From: Gaiellasilicea sp046594445
GTDB taxonomy: Bacteria; Actinomycetota; Thermoleophilia; Gaiellales; Gaiellaceae
Assembly: GCA_046594445.1 (NCBI GenBank)
Contig: JBKJSM010000118.1
Span: 1-19,147 of the forward strand
Length of the DNA stretch: 19,147 nucleotides
Direction of reading: 5' to 3'
Part shown: positions 1 through 8,105 of the stretch, piece after piece
How positions within the stretch are numbered: the first letter of the stretch is position 1
Layout: each line of letters starts with the position of its first letter
Translations under genes and position numbers: made by a program
Notes under the pieces: generated by a model
Seen by the model: the letters and a program-made list of their open reading frames with translations, nothing else
Database searches by the model: none
What the model was told of the DNA's origin: nothing

Positions 1-218
1 AGCTCGCCGGCCGGCATCCGCTCGTCCGCCAGCGCGAGCAGGCGCTCGCCGAAGGAGCTGTCATCCAGATCGTCAGGCACGACGGCGAGGCCGATCCAGG
101 TGACGCCGCCCACTCCGCGGGCACGCACGCTCCCGTCCTCGTGCAGATCGACGGGAAAGCCGCAACCGCGGTAGTAGCGTTCCAACGTCTCTGTCAGCTC
201 CCGTCGTTGTTCGCTCAT
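1..218 (-). CDS. hypothetical protein, N-terminal 72 residues (runs off the window)
   Basis: The reverse strand is open from an ATG at 218-216 to the left edge, giving a protein that starts MSEQRRELTETLERYYR and continues with GFPVDLHEDGSVRARG. Its ATG overlaps the TGA of the upstream hydrolase gene in an ATGA, so it is probably translationally coupled to it and is the last visible gene of the long leftward operon. The visible part is soluble, acidic and has no signal peptide or membrane segment. I do not recognise the family, and the C-terminus lies outside the window. The gene call rests on the clean frame, the ATGA coupling and the absence of another plausible gene here. Confidence 0.6.
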   Translation of the reverse strand, partial: MSEQRRELTETLERYYRGCGFPVDLHEDGSVRARGVGGVTWIGLAVVPDDLDDSSFGERLLALADERMPAGE

Positions 219-1306
219 CGAGAAGCGAAGACTCGCAGCAGCTTCGGACGATGCGTCGCAGCCGTCGCCAACCCGCGCACGACGAAGCCGTCGAAGGCGC
301 GCAGGTCTCTCAGCCGGCCGAGCGACAGCTGTGGCCGCGTGTGGTCGAGCGTTGCGGTGATCGTCAGGTGGACGTTCGGGAGCGCAGCTGCGAGCGCATG
401 GGCTTCTCCGAGCGGAAAGTAGACGTCGCTTGGCGGCACGACGACCTCGACCGGGGCGCGCACTCCCGGGGAACCGGCGAGCGGGGAGAGCTGCTCGAGC
501 AGTACGCGTACGAGTTCGGGCAGCGCGGCGAAGTGCTCGGCGAAGCGCTCCGCCTCGTCGTTTTGGAGCAGCCGCAAAACGGCCTGCGCCTCGAGTGTCA
601 ACGCATCGATCTCGAGCGGAAGCAATGCGATGGGGTCGAGCTCATCGAGCTCGCCCCGGTCGAGGTCGGAGAGCAATCGCTCCCGCTCGGCTACGTCGGA
701 AATCGTTGCGACGAGCGACCGTGCGACCACCTGCCGCTGCAGGTGGGTCACCTCGTAGCTCGCGAAGCCCCCGTCTTCGACATAGCTCCGCGTCGTCGCG
801 AGGCAGATCATCCGCTCGAGGTCGGCGAACGGGGCGACAGCCGCGACGACCGAGATCCGCTCCGCGAGCTCCGGCCGGGATGCCGCCAACAGCGCCAGCG
901 CAGCCCCGGTGGACGCGCCGATCAGGGCGACCCGTTCGCCGGCGACGTCGTCCCGCCCGATCGCCGCTGTGGTCACCGCGACCGTTGCGTCCAGCGTCTG
1001 CGCTGTGATCATCCCCTCGCCTAGACCGGGCACGTCCGGAACGAGCACGAGGTAGCCGGCCCTGGCCAGGCCGCGTGAGAGGCGGGTGACGACGGGCTCC
1101 GTCCGTCGCAGCGGGTGGGCGCCGTTGACGAAGAGCCAGGCAGGCCACGGCCCCCCGCGCGCCGGCTTTACCACCTCGACCGGGATGCCCTCGACGACGA
1201 TCTGCTCGACCCGCGGCTCGCCCGTGAGCAGTCGCACGAGCCGGGCGAGCAGCGGCAGCTCGAGCACGATCGCGAGCAGGATCAGCGCGCGAAGGCGGCT
1301 ACGCAA
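215..1306 (-). CDS. membrane-anchored alpha/beta hydrolase
   Basis: A 363-residue alpha/beta-hydrolase-fold protein. Residues 7-28 form a hydrophobic N-terminal segment, either a signal anchor or an uncleaved signal peptide, so the catalytic domain is probably outside the membrane. The nucleophile elbow is GASTG with Ser132, the likely acid is Asp294 in PPSDVYFP, and the likely catalytic base is His322 in LDHTRP; their order and spacing fit the fold. The oxyanion-side strand FVNGAHP is near 59-65. Its ATG overlaps the end of the FAD oxidase gene by 8 bp, and its TGA overlaps the next start, so it sits in a coupled operon. The substrate cannot be read from sequence; esterase, lactonase (dienelactone-hydrolase type) or peptidase are all possible, and the neighbours favour a small organic ester or lactone. 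Confidence 0.85.
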   Translation of the reverse strand: MRSRLRALILLAIVLELPLLARLVRLLTGEPRVEQIVVEGIPVEVVKPARGGPWPAWLFVNGAHPLRRTEPVVTRLSRGLARAGYLVLVPDVPGLGEGMITAQTLDATVAVTTAAIGRDDVAGERVALIGASTGAALALLAASRPELAERISVVAAVAPFADLERMICLATTRSYVEDGGFASYEVTHLQRQVVARSLVATISDVAERERLLSDLDRGELDELDPIALLPLEIDALTLEAQAVLRLLQNDEAERFAEHFAALPELVRVLLEQLSPLAGSPGVRAPVEVVVPPSDVYFPLGEAHALAAALPNVHLTITATLDHTRPQLSLGRLRDLRAFDGFVVRGLATAATHRPKLLRVFASR

Positions 1307-2669
1307 GCAGGTCGCGGTAGTGCCGGTACCAGTCGCTCTGGAAGCGCTCGTCCGGGTCGTAGGTGCGCTTCAGCTCCAGGAACGCGCGGAACTGTGGGTA
1401 GCAGGCCTCGAGCTGGCCGGCCGTGGCCCAGCGGTGGTAGGTGAGGAAGTAGCTGCCGCCGCGCTCGATCGCGAGATCGATCAGGCGGCGGAAGGAGCCG
1501 GCAGCGTGCTCGAGGCCCTCAGGCGTGTGCACCGTGTGGAGGTTGAAGATCACGCAGGCCCACGGCTCGCGCGCCCACGCGAGGAAGCTGTCCTCGTCGC
1601 GCTCGATCAGGCGCACCGTGCCGTAGATGACGTCGACGGCGTTCGCGCGAAAGTCAGCGGCCACCTGCGCCATGAAATCGGAGAGCCGGTCGCGAGGGAC
1701 GTAGATCTCCGTGATCATCTCGCTCGCTCGGTGGGCCGCGCCCATCACGGCGTCGAGCTGGGTGTGGTAGCCGTCGACGTAGTCGCCGTACTGGTGCGCA
1801 TCGGAGAGATAGATCTGTCCCGAGGTCGCGAGGTAGTGCTCCGAGTAGCGCGCGAATGCCTGCGCCTTGTCGGTGTGGGTGAGGAGGAGCAACTGCGCCC
1901 AGTCCTCCCGGCTGAGCCCTTTCTGCCCCGCCGGGACCGCCGTCGCGTCGTCCACGGGGCGGTAGCACGAGAAGACGCCGCCGTGCAGGAAGTCGTCGGT
2001 CTCGGGATCGATCGCGAACTGGAAGTCGCCGTACTCGAAGCCCGCCGCGATTCTCTCCTCGAACGCCTGCGCGAGCCCGCCCAGCTCTCGCACCTCGACC
2101 ACCCGCTCGAGCTTGCGCCTGGGGGTGAGGCGCAGCGTCGCCGAGTAGACGACCCCGAAGAGGCCGTAGCCGCCGAGGACGAGGCCGAAGAGCTCAGCGT
2201 TCTCCTCGCGGCTGCAGCGGCGCACCTCACCGTCGGCGCCGACGAGCGTCAGCTCCTCGATGTCGCCGGCGAACGGCGGCAGCGTCAGACCACGGCCGTG
2301 TGCGTTCGCCGCGATCGCGCCGCCGATCGAGAGCCGGTCGGCGCCGGTTTGCTTCTGGCGGATCGCCAGCGGCGTCGAGCTCAGGTGCTCGTGCAGGGCG
2401 GGCCACTGGATTCCCGCCTCCACCGTGATCGTTGCGCGCACCGTGTCGAGTTCCAGTACCCGCCCGAGTGAGCGAGTGTCGACGAGGAGGCCGCCGGAGC
2501 AGAACTGCTGGCCGCCCATCGCGTGCCTCCCTCCCGCGATGCAGACAGGCGTTCCGCCTGCGGCTGCGCGGCCGACTGCCTCCTGAACCGCGGCGAGTGA
2601 CTCCACCTCGACGATCTCCCGCACGTCGGTTTCATTGAGTTGCGAGTGGATGTCGTTCAGCACGGTCAT
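1299..2669 (-). CDS. FAD-linked oxidase of the VAO/aldonolactone-oxidase type
   Basis: A 456-residue FAD-dependent oxidoreductase with an N-terminal FAD_binding_4 (PCMH-type) domain at about 20-190 and a substrate domain after it. CIAGGRHAMGGQ at 43-54 corresponds to the pyrophosphate-binding loop; His49 is where relatives such as alditol and cytokinin oxidases attach FAD covalently. SIGGAIAANAHGRG (114-127) and LVLGGYGLFGVV (163-174) are the other FAD-contact motifs. The C-terminus has the family ending YDPDERFQSDWYRHY. Length and order match soluble sugar-lactone and alcohol oxidases. It lies 9 bp after a small membrane protein gene and overlaps the hydrolase gene by 8 bp. The exact donor is unknown; an alcohol or lactone group on the compound handled by the operon is an inference. 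Confidence 0.88.
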   Translation of the reverse strand: MTVLNDIHSQLNETDVREIVEVESLAAVQEAVGRAAAGGTPVCIAGGRHAMGGQQFCSGGLLVDTRSLGRVLELDTVRATITVEAGIQWPALHEHLSSTPLAIRQKQTGADRLSIGGAIAANAHGRGLTLPPFAGDIEELTLVGADGEVRRCSREENAELFGLVLGGYGLFGVVYSATLRLTPRRKLERVVEVRELGGLAQAFEERIAAGFEYGDFQFAIDPETDDFLHGGVFSCYRPVDDATAVPAGQKGLSREDWAQLLLLTHTDKAQAFARYSEHYLATSGQIYLSDAHQYGDYVDGYHTQLDAVMGAAHRASEMITEIYVPRDRLSDFMAQVAADFRANAVDVIYGTVRLIERDEDSFLAWAREPWACVIFNLHTVHTPEGLEHAAGSFRRLIDLAIERGGSYFLTYHRWATAGQLEACYPQFRAFLELKRTYDPDERFQSDWYRHYRDLLA

Positions 2670-2678
2670 GATGTTGAG

Positions 2679-2858
2679 TCAGGCGAGTTCGCTCAGGGAA
2701 ATCAAGGCGCCGGACGCGAGCAGGATTGCTCCGATCACGCCGTAGGCGAGTGGTGTGACGCCGTGCCCTTCGGCGCGGGCCTGGCTGCCGAGCCGGTCGC
2801 GCAGCGCGAAGAGCAGCGCGCCGAACCCGAAGGCCAGCAGTCCGAGGCCGAGTGTCAT
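2679..2858 (-). CDS. small two-helix membrane protein
   Basis: A 59-residue protein with two hydrophobic segments (about 3-19 and 36-54) joined by a polar loop with RDRLGSQARAEGHG. The start MTLGLGLLAF is chosen because its ATG at 2858 overlaps the TGA of the preceding membrane protein in an ATGA; the frame also stays open further upstream, but that extension is arginine-rich shadow sequence. No known family is recognised. It probably acts together with the 222-residue membrane protein encoded just upstream, either as a partner subunit or a stabiliser. The gene is short, so the call depends on the coupled start, the hydrophobic pattern and its exact fit between its neighbours. Confidence 0.68.
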   Translation of the reverse strand: MTLGLGLLAFGFGALLFALRDRLGSQARAEGHGVTPLAYGVIGAILLASGALISLSELA

Positions 2859-3523
2859 CCGCGAACGATCAGCGTTTCGCCCTCGGCGAGCTCGACCTCG
2901 ATGGTGGCCGGCCCGCGGCCGACCACGCGCTCCGAGGCGCCGCCGCCGGTGCGACCGAGGACCGGCACGAGAAACCACGCCAGCACCGTCAGGATCCCGA
3001 TGGTGCCGAGCACCTTGCTCCAGTTTTCTCCGTTCGGGTCAGCGTGAATCGCCCAGACGTACGTCGCCGCGGTCACGCCCGTCAGCGCCGCGCTCGTCCA
3101 GTAGAGCCATTCCAGGCGCCGGTGGAGGAGCCGTGCGGTTGCCAACATCAGGGCCGCGACAACGACGATGATCGCGTCGAGCGACCAGCTTTCCTCGGTG
3201 AACTCCGTCCACACCTGCCAGGAGAGGACGGCAAAGCCGCCGACGCTCACAGCGGCAACAGTCCAGCCGAGCGGCACGAACTCGCGCCGCTCGATCAGCG
3301 CCAGTCCGGCGAGGGCCGCGGAGCCTGTGAGGAGAGCCGCGCCGAGCGTGCCGAGGATCTTCCCGTCGGTTTCGGTGAACTCACCGCGCAGCAGCGCGAA
3401 GATGGAGACCACAGCGGCGAGCCCGAGCAGGCCCGCCGCCCCGATCCAGAACAGCCGTTGAAACCCGATCGACCTGGCCACGATGCGCATCATGCTTGCT
3501 CGAGCGGTGGGGCTGAGGGGCAT
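2855..3523 (-). CDS. polytopic membrane protein with an internal repeat
   Basis: A 222-residue integral membrane protein with about six hydrophobic helices (roughly 22-45, 56-77, 84-103, 115-131, 138-158, 169-190) and a short polar C-terminal tail ending GPATIEVELAEGETLIVRG that probably forms a small beta-rich tail. A short motif occurs twice: GEFTETDGKILGTLG at 47-61 and NGENWSKVLGTIG at 164-176, each leading into a helix, which suggests duplication of a helix-hairpin unit. I recognise no enzyme or transporter signature. It begins 8 bp after the lactonase-like gene and overlaps the next gene by 4 bp. The first ATG is used; ATGATG codons 10-11 residues further in are an alternative start. 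Confidence 0.75.
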   Translation of the reverse strand: MPLSPTARASMMRIVARSIGFQRLFWIGAAGLLGLAAVVSIFALLRGEFTETDGKILGTLGAALLTGSAALAGLALIERREFVPLGWTVAAVSVGGFAVLSWQVWTEFTEESWSLDAIIVVVAALMLATARLLHRRLEWLYWTSAALTGVTAATYVWAIHADPNGENWSKVLGTIGILTVLAWFLVPVLGRTGGGASERVVGRGPATIEVELAEGETLIVRG

Positions 3524-3531
3524 CGGGCGAC

Positions 3532-4470
3532 CTAGCCAGGCGCCTCGGAGCTAAACGCCGAACTCTCCGTGTAATCGGATAGAGCAAACGCGGTGGCCGT
3601 GCGAAGGCGGAGCATGTACGAAGCGGTGGGTTCCGGAATCGACTCGGCGCCGATCACGTCACCGGGGAAGAGCTCCTCGAAGATGGGGTCGTGATTGAGC
3701 AGGATGATGTCTGCGGTCTTGAGGACGTGTATCGCTCGCAGTGTCGCCGCGACATCGAACAGCGGCCCCTGCGGCCACTCGTACTCGAGGTTTCGGTAGT
3801 TGTACACCGCATCTCCGGCGATAACGGCACGCCCGACCGGAGTGTCGATGAAGACGACGCAGTGCCCGGGCGAGTGGCCGCCGGTAAAGACGATCCTCAC
3901 GTCGGGAGTCACCTGGTAATCGCCGGAGAAAATTGTGATCTGGTCGAGCGCGCCTCGAATCCGCTCCCCGAACTCGGGGTAGTAGTAGACGCCGTACGGC
4001 GGCGGGCAGAGCGCCCACGGAAGTTCCGCCTGGTGAACCAGAATCGTCGCATTCGGGAAGAGGTCGTCACCACCGACATGATCGAAGTGCAGGTGGGTAT
4101 GGATCACGAGGTCGATTTGCTCCGGCTCGACTCCGATCCTGGCGAGATGGGCGAGGATGTGCTCGTCCGGGTGCGTAGAGTTTGCGAGGTTGATGCCGTA
4201 CCGCTTCTGTACACGGATGATGTCATCGGCACTTCCAGTGCCGGTGTCGATCAGGATGCGCTTTCCGTAGCTCTCCAAGTACCAAGCGGGGGCAGGAACC
4301 ATCGTTCCGGCAACGGTCGAACCATCCGGGCGTCGGATGTCATCCTGCCACCCATAGGACTTGATCTGTCCGCCCGGCACGCTGGGGTGCTTCCCGGCGC
4401 TCATGAGACTGGTGGCCGGCTCGCTCTCGAGCCAACCTGTGTTCAAGCGGCGAATAACGACGCTGCCCAT
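3532..4470 (-). CDS. metallo-beta-lactamase-fold hydrolase, N-acyl homoserine lactonase-like
   Basis: A 312-residue MBL-fold metallohydrolase. The dinuclear zinc motif HLHFDH occupies 126-131, followed by the third-site histidine in GGHSPGH (His199), the bridging Asp220 in IAGDAVYNY and His260 in LLNHDP. The overall pattern resembles N-acyl homoserine lactonases and related lactonases (AttM/AiiA-like) more than glyoxalase II. It has no signal peptide, so a cytoplasmic enzyme is expected. A GGGAGG ribosome-binding site lies about 9 bases before its ATG, and the upstream gene ends 21 bp away. Because it follows an ABC importer and precedes an FAD oxidase, it may open a lactone made or imported by the pathway. 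True quorum-signal degradation is possible but not shown. Confidence 0.87.
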   Translation of the reverse strand: MGSVVIRRLNTGWLESEPATSLMSAGKHPSVPGGQIKSYGWQDDIRRPDGSTVAGTMVPAPAWYLESYGKRILIDTGTGSADDIIRVQKRYGINLANSTHPDEHILAHLARIGVEPEQIDLVIHTHLHFDHVGGDDLFPNATILVHQAELPWALCPPPYGVYYYPEFGERIRGALDQITIFSGDYQVTPDVRIVFTGGHSPGHCVVFIDTPVGRAVIAGDAVYNYRNLEYEWPQGPLFDVAATLRAIHVLKTADIILLNHDPIFEELFPGDVIGAESIPEPTASYMLRLRTATAFALSDYTESSAFSSEAPG

Positions 4471-4491
4471 TTGCTTCGGCCTCCCTCGTAG

Positions 4492-5292
4492 TTAGACGGC
4501 GTCGAGCGGTGTCCCCGCGGAAACCGAATCCACCTGGGGAGCTGATCCCGCAAGCCAGCCAAGAAGGGCTTCCCAGAGTACGAAATAGGCGTCCCACGAG
4601 ACGAATGCATGTGGGGCCCAATGCGGTGCGAGATCCGAGGTAAACGCGGCAGCTCGACCGTTGCCGGCAGTTCCGACCGCGACGATCGGGTCATCGCCAT
4701 GTGCCACGAGCACCTGCGAATCAGGTTTTGCGACCACCTGGTTGTAGCCAAGCAATGCCGGCCATTCGTCCGGCACTCCCGCGATAGCGGGATGCTCTTG
4801 GACGATCCGCGCGACGAACCCTTGCGGTACTTCGATGCGGTCGTCGACAGGGCTGATCGTCACAGGGAGTACATCGGCGAGCGGTGAAACCGAGAAGCGG
4901 GCCTTGCCGTCGATGCCAGCGAACGACATGTAGCCGCCGATCATCAGCAGGCCGCCACCACAGAGCACGTACTCGCGTAGGGCATCGAGCCGATTTGGCC
5001 CGGCGAGCGAGCGGCTGAAAGTGTTCGGCGTCAGCAGAAACGTGTTGCTGCCCACGTCGCTGAGGATGACGACGTCGAACTGTTTCATGTCCTCGCGAGT
5101 GGTGGGGAACCGCATCGCAACCTCGTGGCTCGGGATGAACTCGACGCGATGCCCGCGTTGCTCGAGTCCCTCGACAAACTGTGTCGCCCCCTCTTGATAT
5201 TCGGCGGTCTGGAAGGCGTCGAATCCCTTCTGGTGAATGCTGTAGATGAACCAGGATTCACCGACGAGCAGTATGTTCAGGTTCCGGGTCAA
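4492..5292 (-). CDS. GATase1-like (former DUF1355) protein
   Basis: A protein of about 266 residues matching the GATase1_like family, with the typical opening NILLVGESWFIYSIHQKGFD, then FDVVILSDVGSNTFLL, the glycine-rich GGGLLMIGGYMSFAGIDGK and a C-terminal AAFTSDLAPHWAP. The fold is that of class I glutamine amidotransferases, but I see no GxCxG nucleophile elbow, so amidotransferase activity is doubtful; ThuA-type sugar-metabolism proteins share this fold. The chosen TTG at 5292 lies four residues before the conserved NILLVGESW strand. The frame stays open to a TTG at 5355 and a GTG at 5325, but those starts would translate through the 14-bp hairpin at 5313-5342. It sits between the binding protein and the lactonase-like gene, in the same operon. 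Confidence 0.8.
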   Translation of the reverse strand: MTRNLNILLVGESWFIYSIHQKGFDAFQTAEYQEGATQFVEGLEQRGHRVEFIPSHEVAMRFPTTREDMKQFDVVILSDVGSNTFLLTPNTFSRSLAGPNRLDALREYVLCGGGLLMIGGYMSFAGIDGKARFSVSPLADVLPVTISPVDDRIEVPQGFVARIVQEHPAIAGVPDEWPALLGYNQVVAKPDSQVLVAHGDDPIVAVGTAGNGRAAAFTSDLAPHWAPHAFVSWDAYFVLWEALLGWLAGSAPQVDSVSAGTPLDAV

Positions 5293-5312
5293 GGGCGCTT
5301 TTTCGATGTTAG

Positions 5313-5342
5313 CGGGGGGTGGCACTTGAGTGCCACCCCCCG
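5313..5342 (-). terminator. strong hairpin after the binding-protein gene
   Basis: Bases 5313-5326 pair perfectly with 5329-5342, giving a 14-bp very GC-rich stem centred on TG. It begins 9 bases beyond the TGA of the substrate-binding-protein gene in the direction of transcription. No T-run follows (the RNA continues into CUAACAUCGAAAAAG), so it is more likely a partial terminator or a 3' stabiliser that raises binding-protein mRNA over the downstream genes than a full stop. Such intercistronic hairpins are common behind binding-protein genes. Confidence 0.65.
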
Positions 5343-5351
5343 ATACGAGGC

Positions 5352-6464
5352 TCAATAACCCTTCTCGTTTGCTCCGTACTTGCTGATGTACAGCTTCTGG
5401 ATCTTGTTGCCCCAGAAGTGCGACGTCGCGACCGGCTTCGGGATCTGTTTCGACTCCCGATAGAGGAACGTGTTGTCGCCGTCCCAGGTCTTTTTCCAGT
5501 ACGAGTAGCCGCGCGGTGACAGAATGTGTTTCTGCACCTCGCTGGCGCTGCCCATATAGGTCTCAAGCTTCTGCCAGAAGTCGAGATAGTTCTTGTTCGT
5601 CAGATTCGCGCCGGTCTGGGAGTTCAGTTGACCGACGATGATCTTGGCGCAGTCGATCGTTTTCGCGTTGCAGTACCGCACGGTCCTGAAGATGACGTGA
5701 AGAAGCCGCAGCATCGCGTCCTGATTCTTGGTCGCGAACTTTGAGGTGGTCACGAAGCCGTTGATGGGCGGCGGGGCCAGGTCAGGACCTGAAGCAAGGA
5801 TCTTCATTCCCTCGCTCAATGCGCGGGTGCGCTGCGGGATCCCGCCGAGGTACGCGTCGCCCGTGCCGGAAAGGAAGGCCGCAAGACCCTGATCAGGATC
5901 AAGATCGACGATCTTGACATCGTTCGTTCCAAGGCCGACAGACTTCAGCGCTGCGACGACCTGCTTGCCCATGTCCGTCGCCATCGCCGTCACGATCGTC
6001 TTTCCTTTCAGCTGCTTGAATGAGGCCGTTCGCGCAGCAGCATGCGACATTCCTCGCTTTTCGAACGATGCGAGGGTCTTCAAGCCCGAAGACGGTCGTA
6101 GGATCAGTGCCGAACCCTGCGTGAACGGATTCCAGCCGTACCAGTAGATGACTTCCGGTGCTCGGTTGGCGACCGAGACGACGCCGGTTGTGTTGTTGAT
6201 GGCCACGTCGACAGCTCCAGACGCGACAGTCGGCATGATTGCGTTCCAGCCGAGCGTCTTCAGATTGACGTCGAGACCGGCCTGTTTGAACCACCCCTTC
6301 TTCTCGGCGACGAGGGGCAGCAAAGTGTCCTGGAACGGCGAAATGCCAAGAGTGATCTTAGTCGTCTGAGCCGCTTGGTGATCGGTCGCGCTTGTTGCAA
6401 CGGTGACGCCGAACGTAGCGATCACTGCGACTGCGAGCGCCGCTACCATCGTGTTTCTTCTCAT
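5352..6464 (-). CDS. ABC transporter substrate-binding protein, NMT1/SsuA/TauA type
   Basis: A 370-residue periplasmic-type binding protein for an ABC importer. Residues 1-28 (MRRNTMVAALAVAVIATFG onward) form a Sec signal peptide with probable cleavage after ATSA; there is no lipobox cysteine, so surface anchoring must be by another means or the protein is secreted. The mature part starts KITLGISPFQDTLLPLVAEKK, followed by GWFKQAGLDVNLKTLGWNA and GAVDVAINN, the NMT1-like domain order. The ATG at 6464 has AAAGGG just upstream; the frame extends further but the extra residues have no signal-peptide logic. It starts 40 bp after the permease gene. Family relatives bind sulfonates, nitrate, pyrimidine precursors or aromatic acids; the ligand here is unknown, and the neighbours argue for an organic acid or lactone. 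Confidence 0.87.
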   Translation of the reverse strand: MRRNTMVAALAVAVIATFGVTVATSATDHQAAQTTKITLGISPFQDTLLPLVAEKKGWFKQAGLDVNLKTLGWNAIMPTVASGAVDVAINNTTGVVSVANRAPEVIYWYGWNPFTQGSALILRPSSGLKTLASFEKRGMSHAAARTASFKQLKGKTIVTAMATDMGKQVVAALKSVGLGTNDVKIVDLDPDQGLAAFLSGTGDAYLGGIPQRTRALSEGMKILASGPDLAPPPINGFVTTSKFATKNQDAMLRLLHVIFRTVRYCNAKTIDCAKIIVGQLNSQTGANLTNKNYLDFWQKLETYMGSASEVQKHILSPRGYSYWKKTWDGDNTFLYRESKQIPKPVATSHFWGNKIQKLYISKYGANEKGY

Positions 6465-6504
6465 TGCAAGCCCTTTCTGAGGTAGGAAAGTGTTCATCTC
6501 TGCT

Positions 6505-7344
6505 CTAATCGGTCGCGTGCTCGACCCACGAAGTGAGCCAGCGGCTAAGCAACCGGATGGCCTGCTCGAGCACGAATGCCTCAAGCCCGATGATGATCGT
6601 CCCTAGGAGGACGACCGGTGTGTTCAGCGTGCGGCTTGCGAGCATGATCAGCGCACCGATCCCGGATTCGGCGCCCATGAACTCTGCTGCCACGACGATC
6701 GCGAACGTCAGCGCAGCACCGATGCGCAGCCCGCTAAACAGTTGTGGAACGATCGCGCGAAGAATCACTGTTCTATAGATCTGGTTTTGCGATGCTCCGA
6801 GCGATCGACCCGCCCGGAGATAGACAGGTGGAACGTTGTCCGAGGCGACGATCGTGTTGATCGCCATGACCATGAAACAGCCGAGAGCTCCGAGGAAGAG
6901 CTTGCCGCTCTCGCCGATGCCAAACCAGAGAATGACAAACGGGATCAATGCGATCGGCGGCACCGGCCGAAGCGCTTCCACCAGCGGCGCGATGACGTGG
7001 TGGACGAGCCGACTGCGAACCATCCCCAGACCGACCGCGACCCCGCACACTGATCCGATCACCCAGCTGACCACAACGCGGACGAATGTCGCCCAGGCGT
7101 CGTGGAGTAGTTGTGTCTTCAGCGTTCTGCCGCTGTCGATCACCTCCCTCGGAGTCGGAAATTTCAGCGGCTCGACGACGTCGAACCGTGCCGTTAGGGC
7201 CCACCACAGGAGAACAGCCCCGCCCAAGCTGAGTACCGACAGCAGAGGTAAGAGGCGCTCGCCGCTCAATCGCAGCCGTCGCGCAGACTGGTCGGCGCCA
7301 ACGTTGATCTGCCCGTGTCCTACATTCGTGTCCTGAGCGGTCAC
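6505..7344 (-). CDS. ABC transporter permease, SsuC/TauC type
   Basis: A 279-residue inner-membrane permease with about six helices (around 33-52, 88-108, 117-140, 147-167, 205-222, 243-262). The cytoplasmic coupling (EAA) loop is at about 178-209, with GRSLGASQNQIYRTVILRA and then PQLFSGLRIG, as in the taurine/sulfonate/nitrate permeases. The start is a GTG that overlaps the TGA of the ATPase gene in GTGA, which indicates coupled translation. Together with the ATPase upstream and the binding protein downstream it makes a complete importer, probably with a permease homodimer and an ATPase homodimer. Confidence 0.88.
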   Translation of the reverse strand: MTAQDTNVGHGQINVGADQSARRLRLSGERLLPLLSVLSLGGAVLLWWALTARFDVVEPLKFPTPREVIDSGRTLKTQLLHDAWATFVRVVVSWVIGSVCGVAVGLGMVRSRLVHHVIAPLVEALRPVPPIALIPFVILWFGIGESGKLFLGALGCFMVMAINTIVASDNVPPVYLRAGRSLGASQNQIYRTVILRAIVPQLFSGLRIGAALTFAIVVAAEFMGAESGIGALIMLASRTLNTPVVLLGTIIIGLEAFVLEQAIRLLSRWLTSWVEHATD

Positions 7345-8105
7345 GCTATCTCCTGCTCCGCGAGTAGGGCGCCGATCTTCAGGCGCAACAGCTGGAAGGC
7401 CGGCACTGCGCGGAGCTCGACTGTCCGTGGCCGCCCGAACTCGACCCGGAATTCGGCCGCGACGCGACCGGGGCGTGGCGTCATCACGATCACCCTGTCA
7501 CCGACGAAGATCGCCTCCTCGATGTCGTGTGTGACGAACATCACTGTCTTTGGCACCTCTGACCAGATGTCGAGCAGCGCCTGCTGCATGGCTTCCTTTG
7601 TGAAGGCATCAAGCGCACCGAACGGCTCGTCGAGAAGCAGGATCTCAGGGTCGCTGACATAGGCCCGCGCGACGTCGACGCGTTTACGCATGCCGCCGGA
7701 GAGTTCTTTCGGGAACGCGTCGCCAAACTCCGAGAGACCGACGAGGGCGAGAAAGTGCTCGACCTTCGGCTGCCAGTCGCGCTTTGGGACGCCACGCATT
7801 CGTGGGCCGTAGCTCAGGTTGTCGCGCACAGTCAGCCACGGGAAGACGGCGTCGGCTTGGAAGACGACGGCGCGGTCGGCACCGGGGCCGCTGACGGCGC
7901 GGCCGTTCTTCAAGATCGCCCCGCGTGTCGGCGCGTCGAATCCGGCGACGAGGTTGAGGAGGGTCGTCTTGCCGCAACCTGACGGGCCAACGACAGAGAC
8001 GATCTCCTCTGGCTCGATCTCGAGGTTCGTTTGTGCGAGCGCCACGACCTCCGACCGACGGCGGCGGAAACGTTTCTCGACGCTCTTGATCTCGATCGCA
8101 GGCAC
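7341..8105 (-). CDS. ABC transporter ATP-binding protein, SsuB/TauB type
   Basis: A 254-residue cytoplasmic ATPase that powers the importer. Walker A is GPSGCGKTT (40-48), the Q-loop is Gln83 in VVFQADAVFPW, the signature is LSGGMRKRV (135-143), Walker B is ILLLDE (155-160) and the H-loop is His193 in VTHDIEEA. LSGGM rather than LSGGQ is usual in the nitrate/taurine subfamily, but Lys141 replaces the common Gln. A GTG start directly follows the TAA of the LacI-type gene with no gap. All catalytic motifs are intact, so the protein should be active. Confidence 0.9.
   Translation of the reverse strand: MPAIEIKSVEKRFRRRRSEVVALAQTNLEIEPEEIVSVVGPSGCGKTTLLNLVAGFDAPTRGAILKNGRAVSGPGADRAVVFQADAVFPWLTVRDNLSYGPRMRGVPKRDWQPKVEHFLALVGLSEFGDAFPKELSGGMRKRVDVARAYVSDPEILLLDEPFGALDAFTKEAMQQALLDIWSEVPKTVMFVTHDIEEAIFVGDRVIVMTPRPGRVAAEFRVEFGRPRTVELRAVPAFQLLRLKIGALLAEQEIA

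Noticed and set aside
1086..2471. A 461-codon plus-strand frame
   Set aside because: It is antisense to the FAD oxidase gene, with no family match and shadow-like composition.
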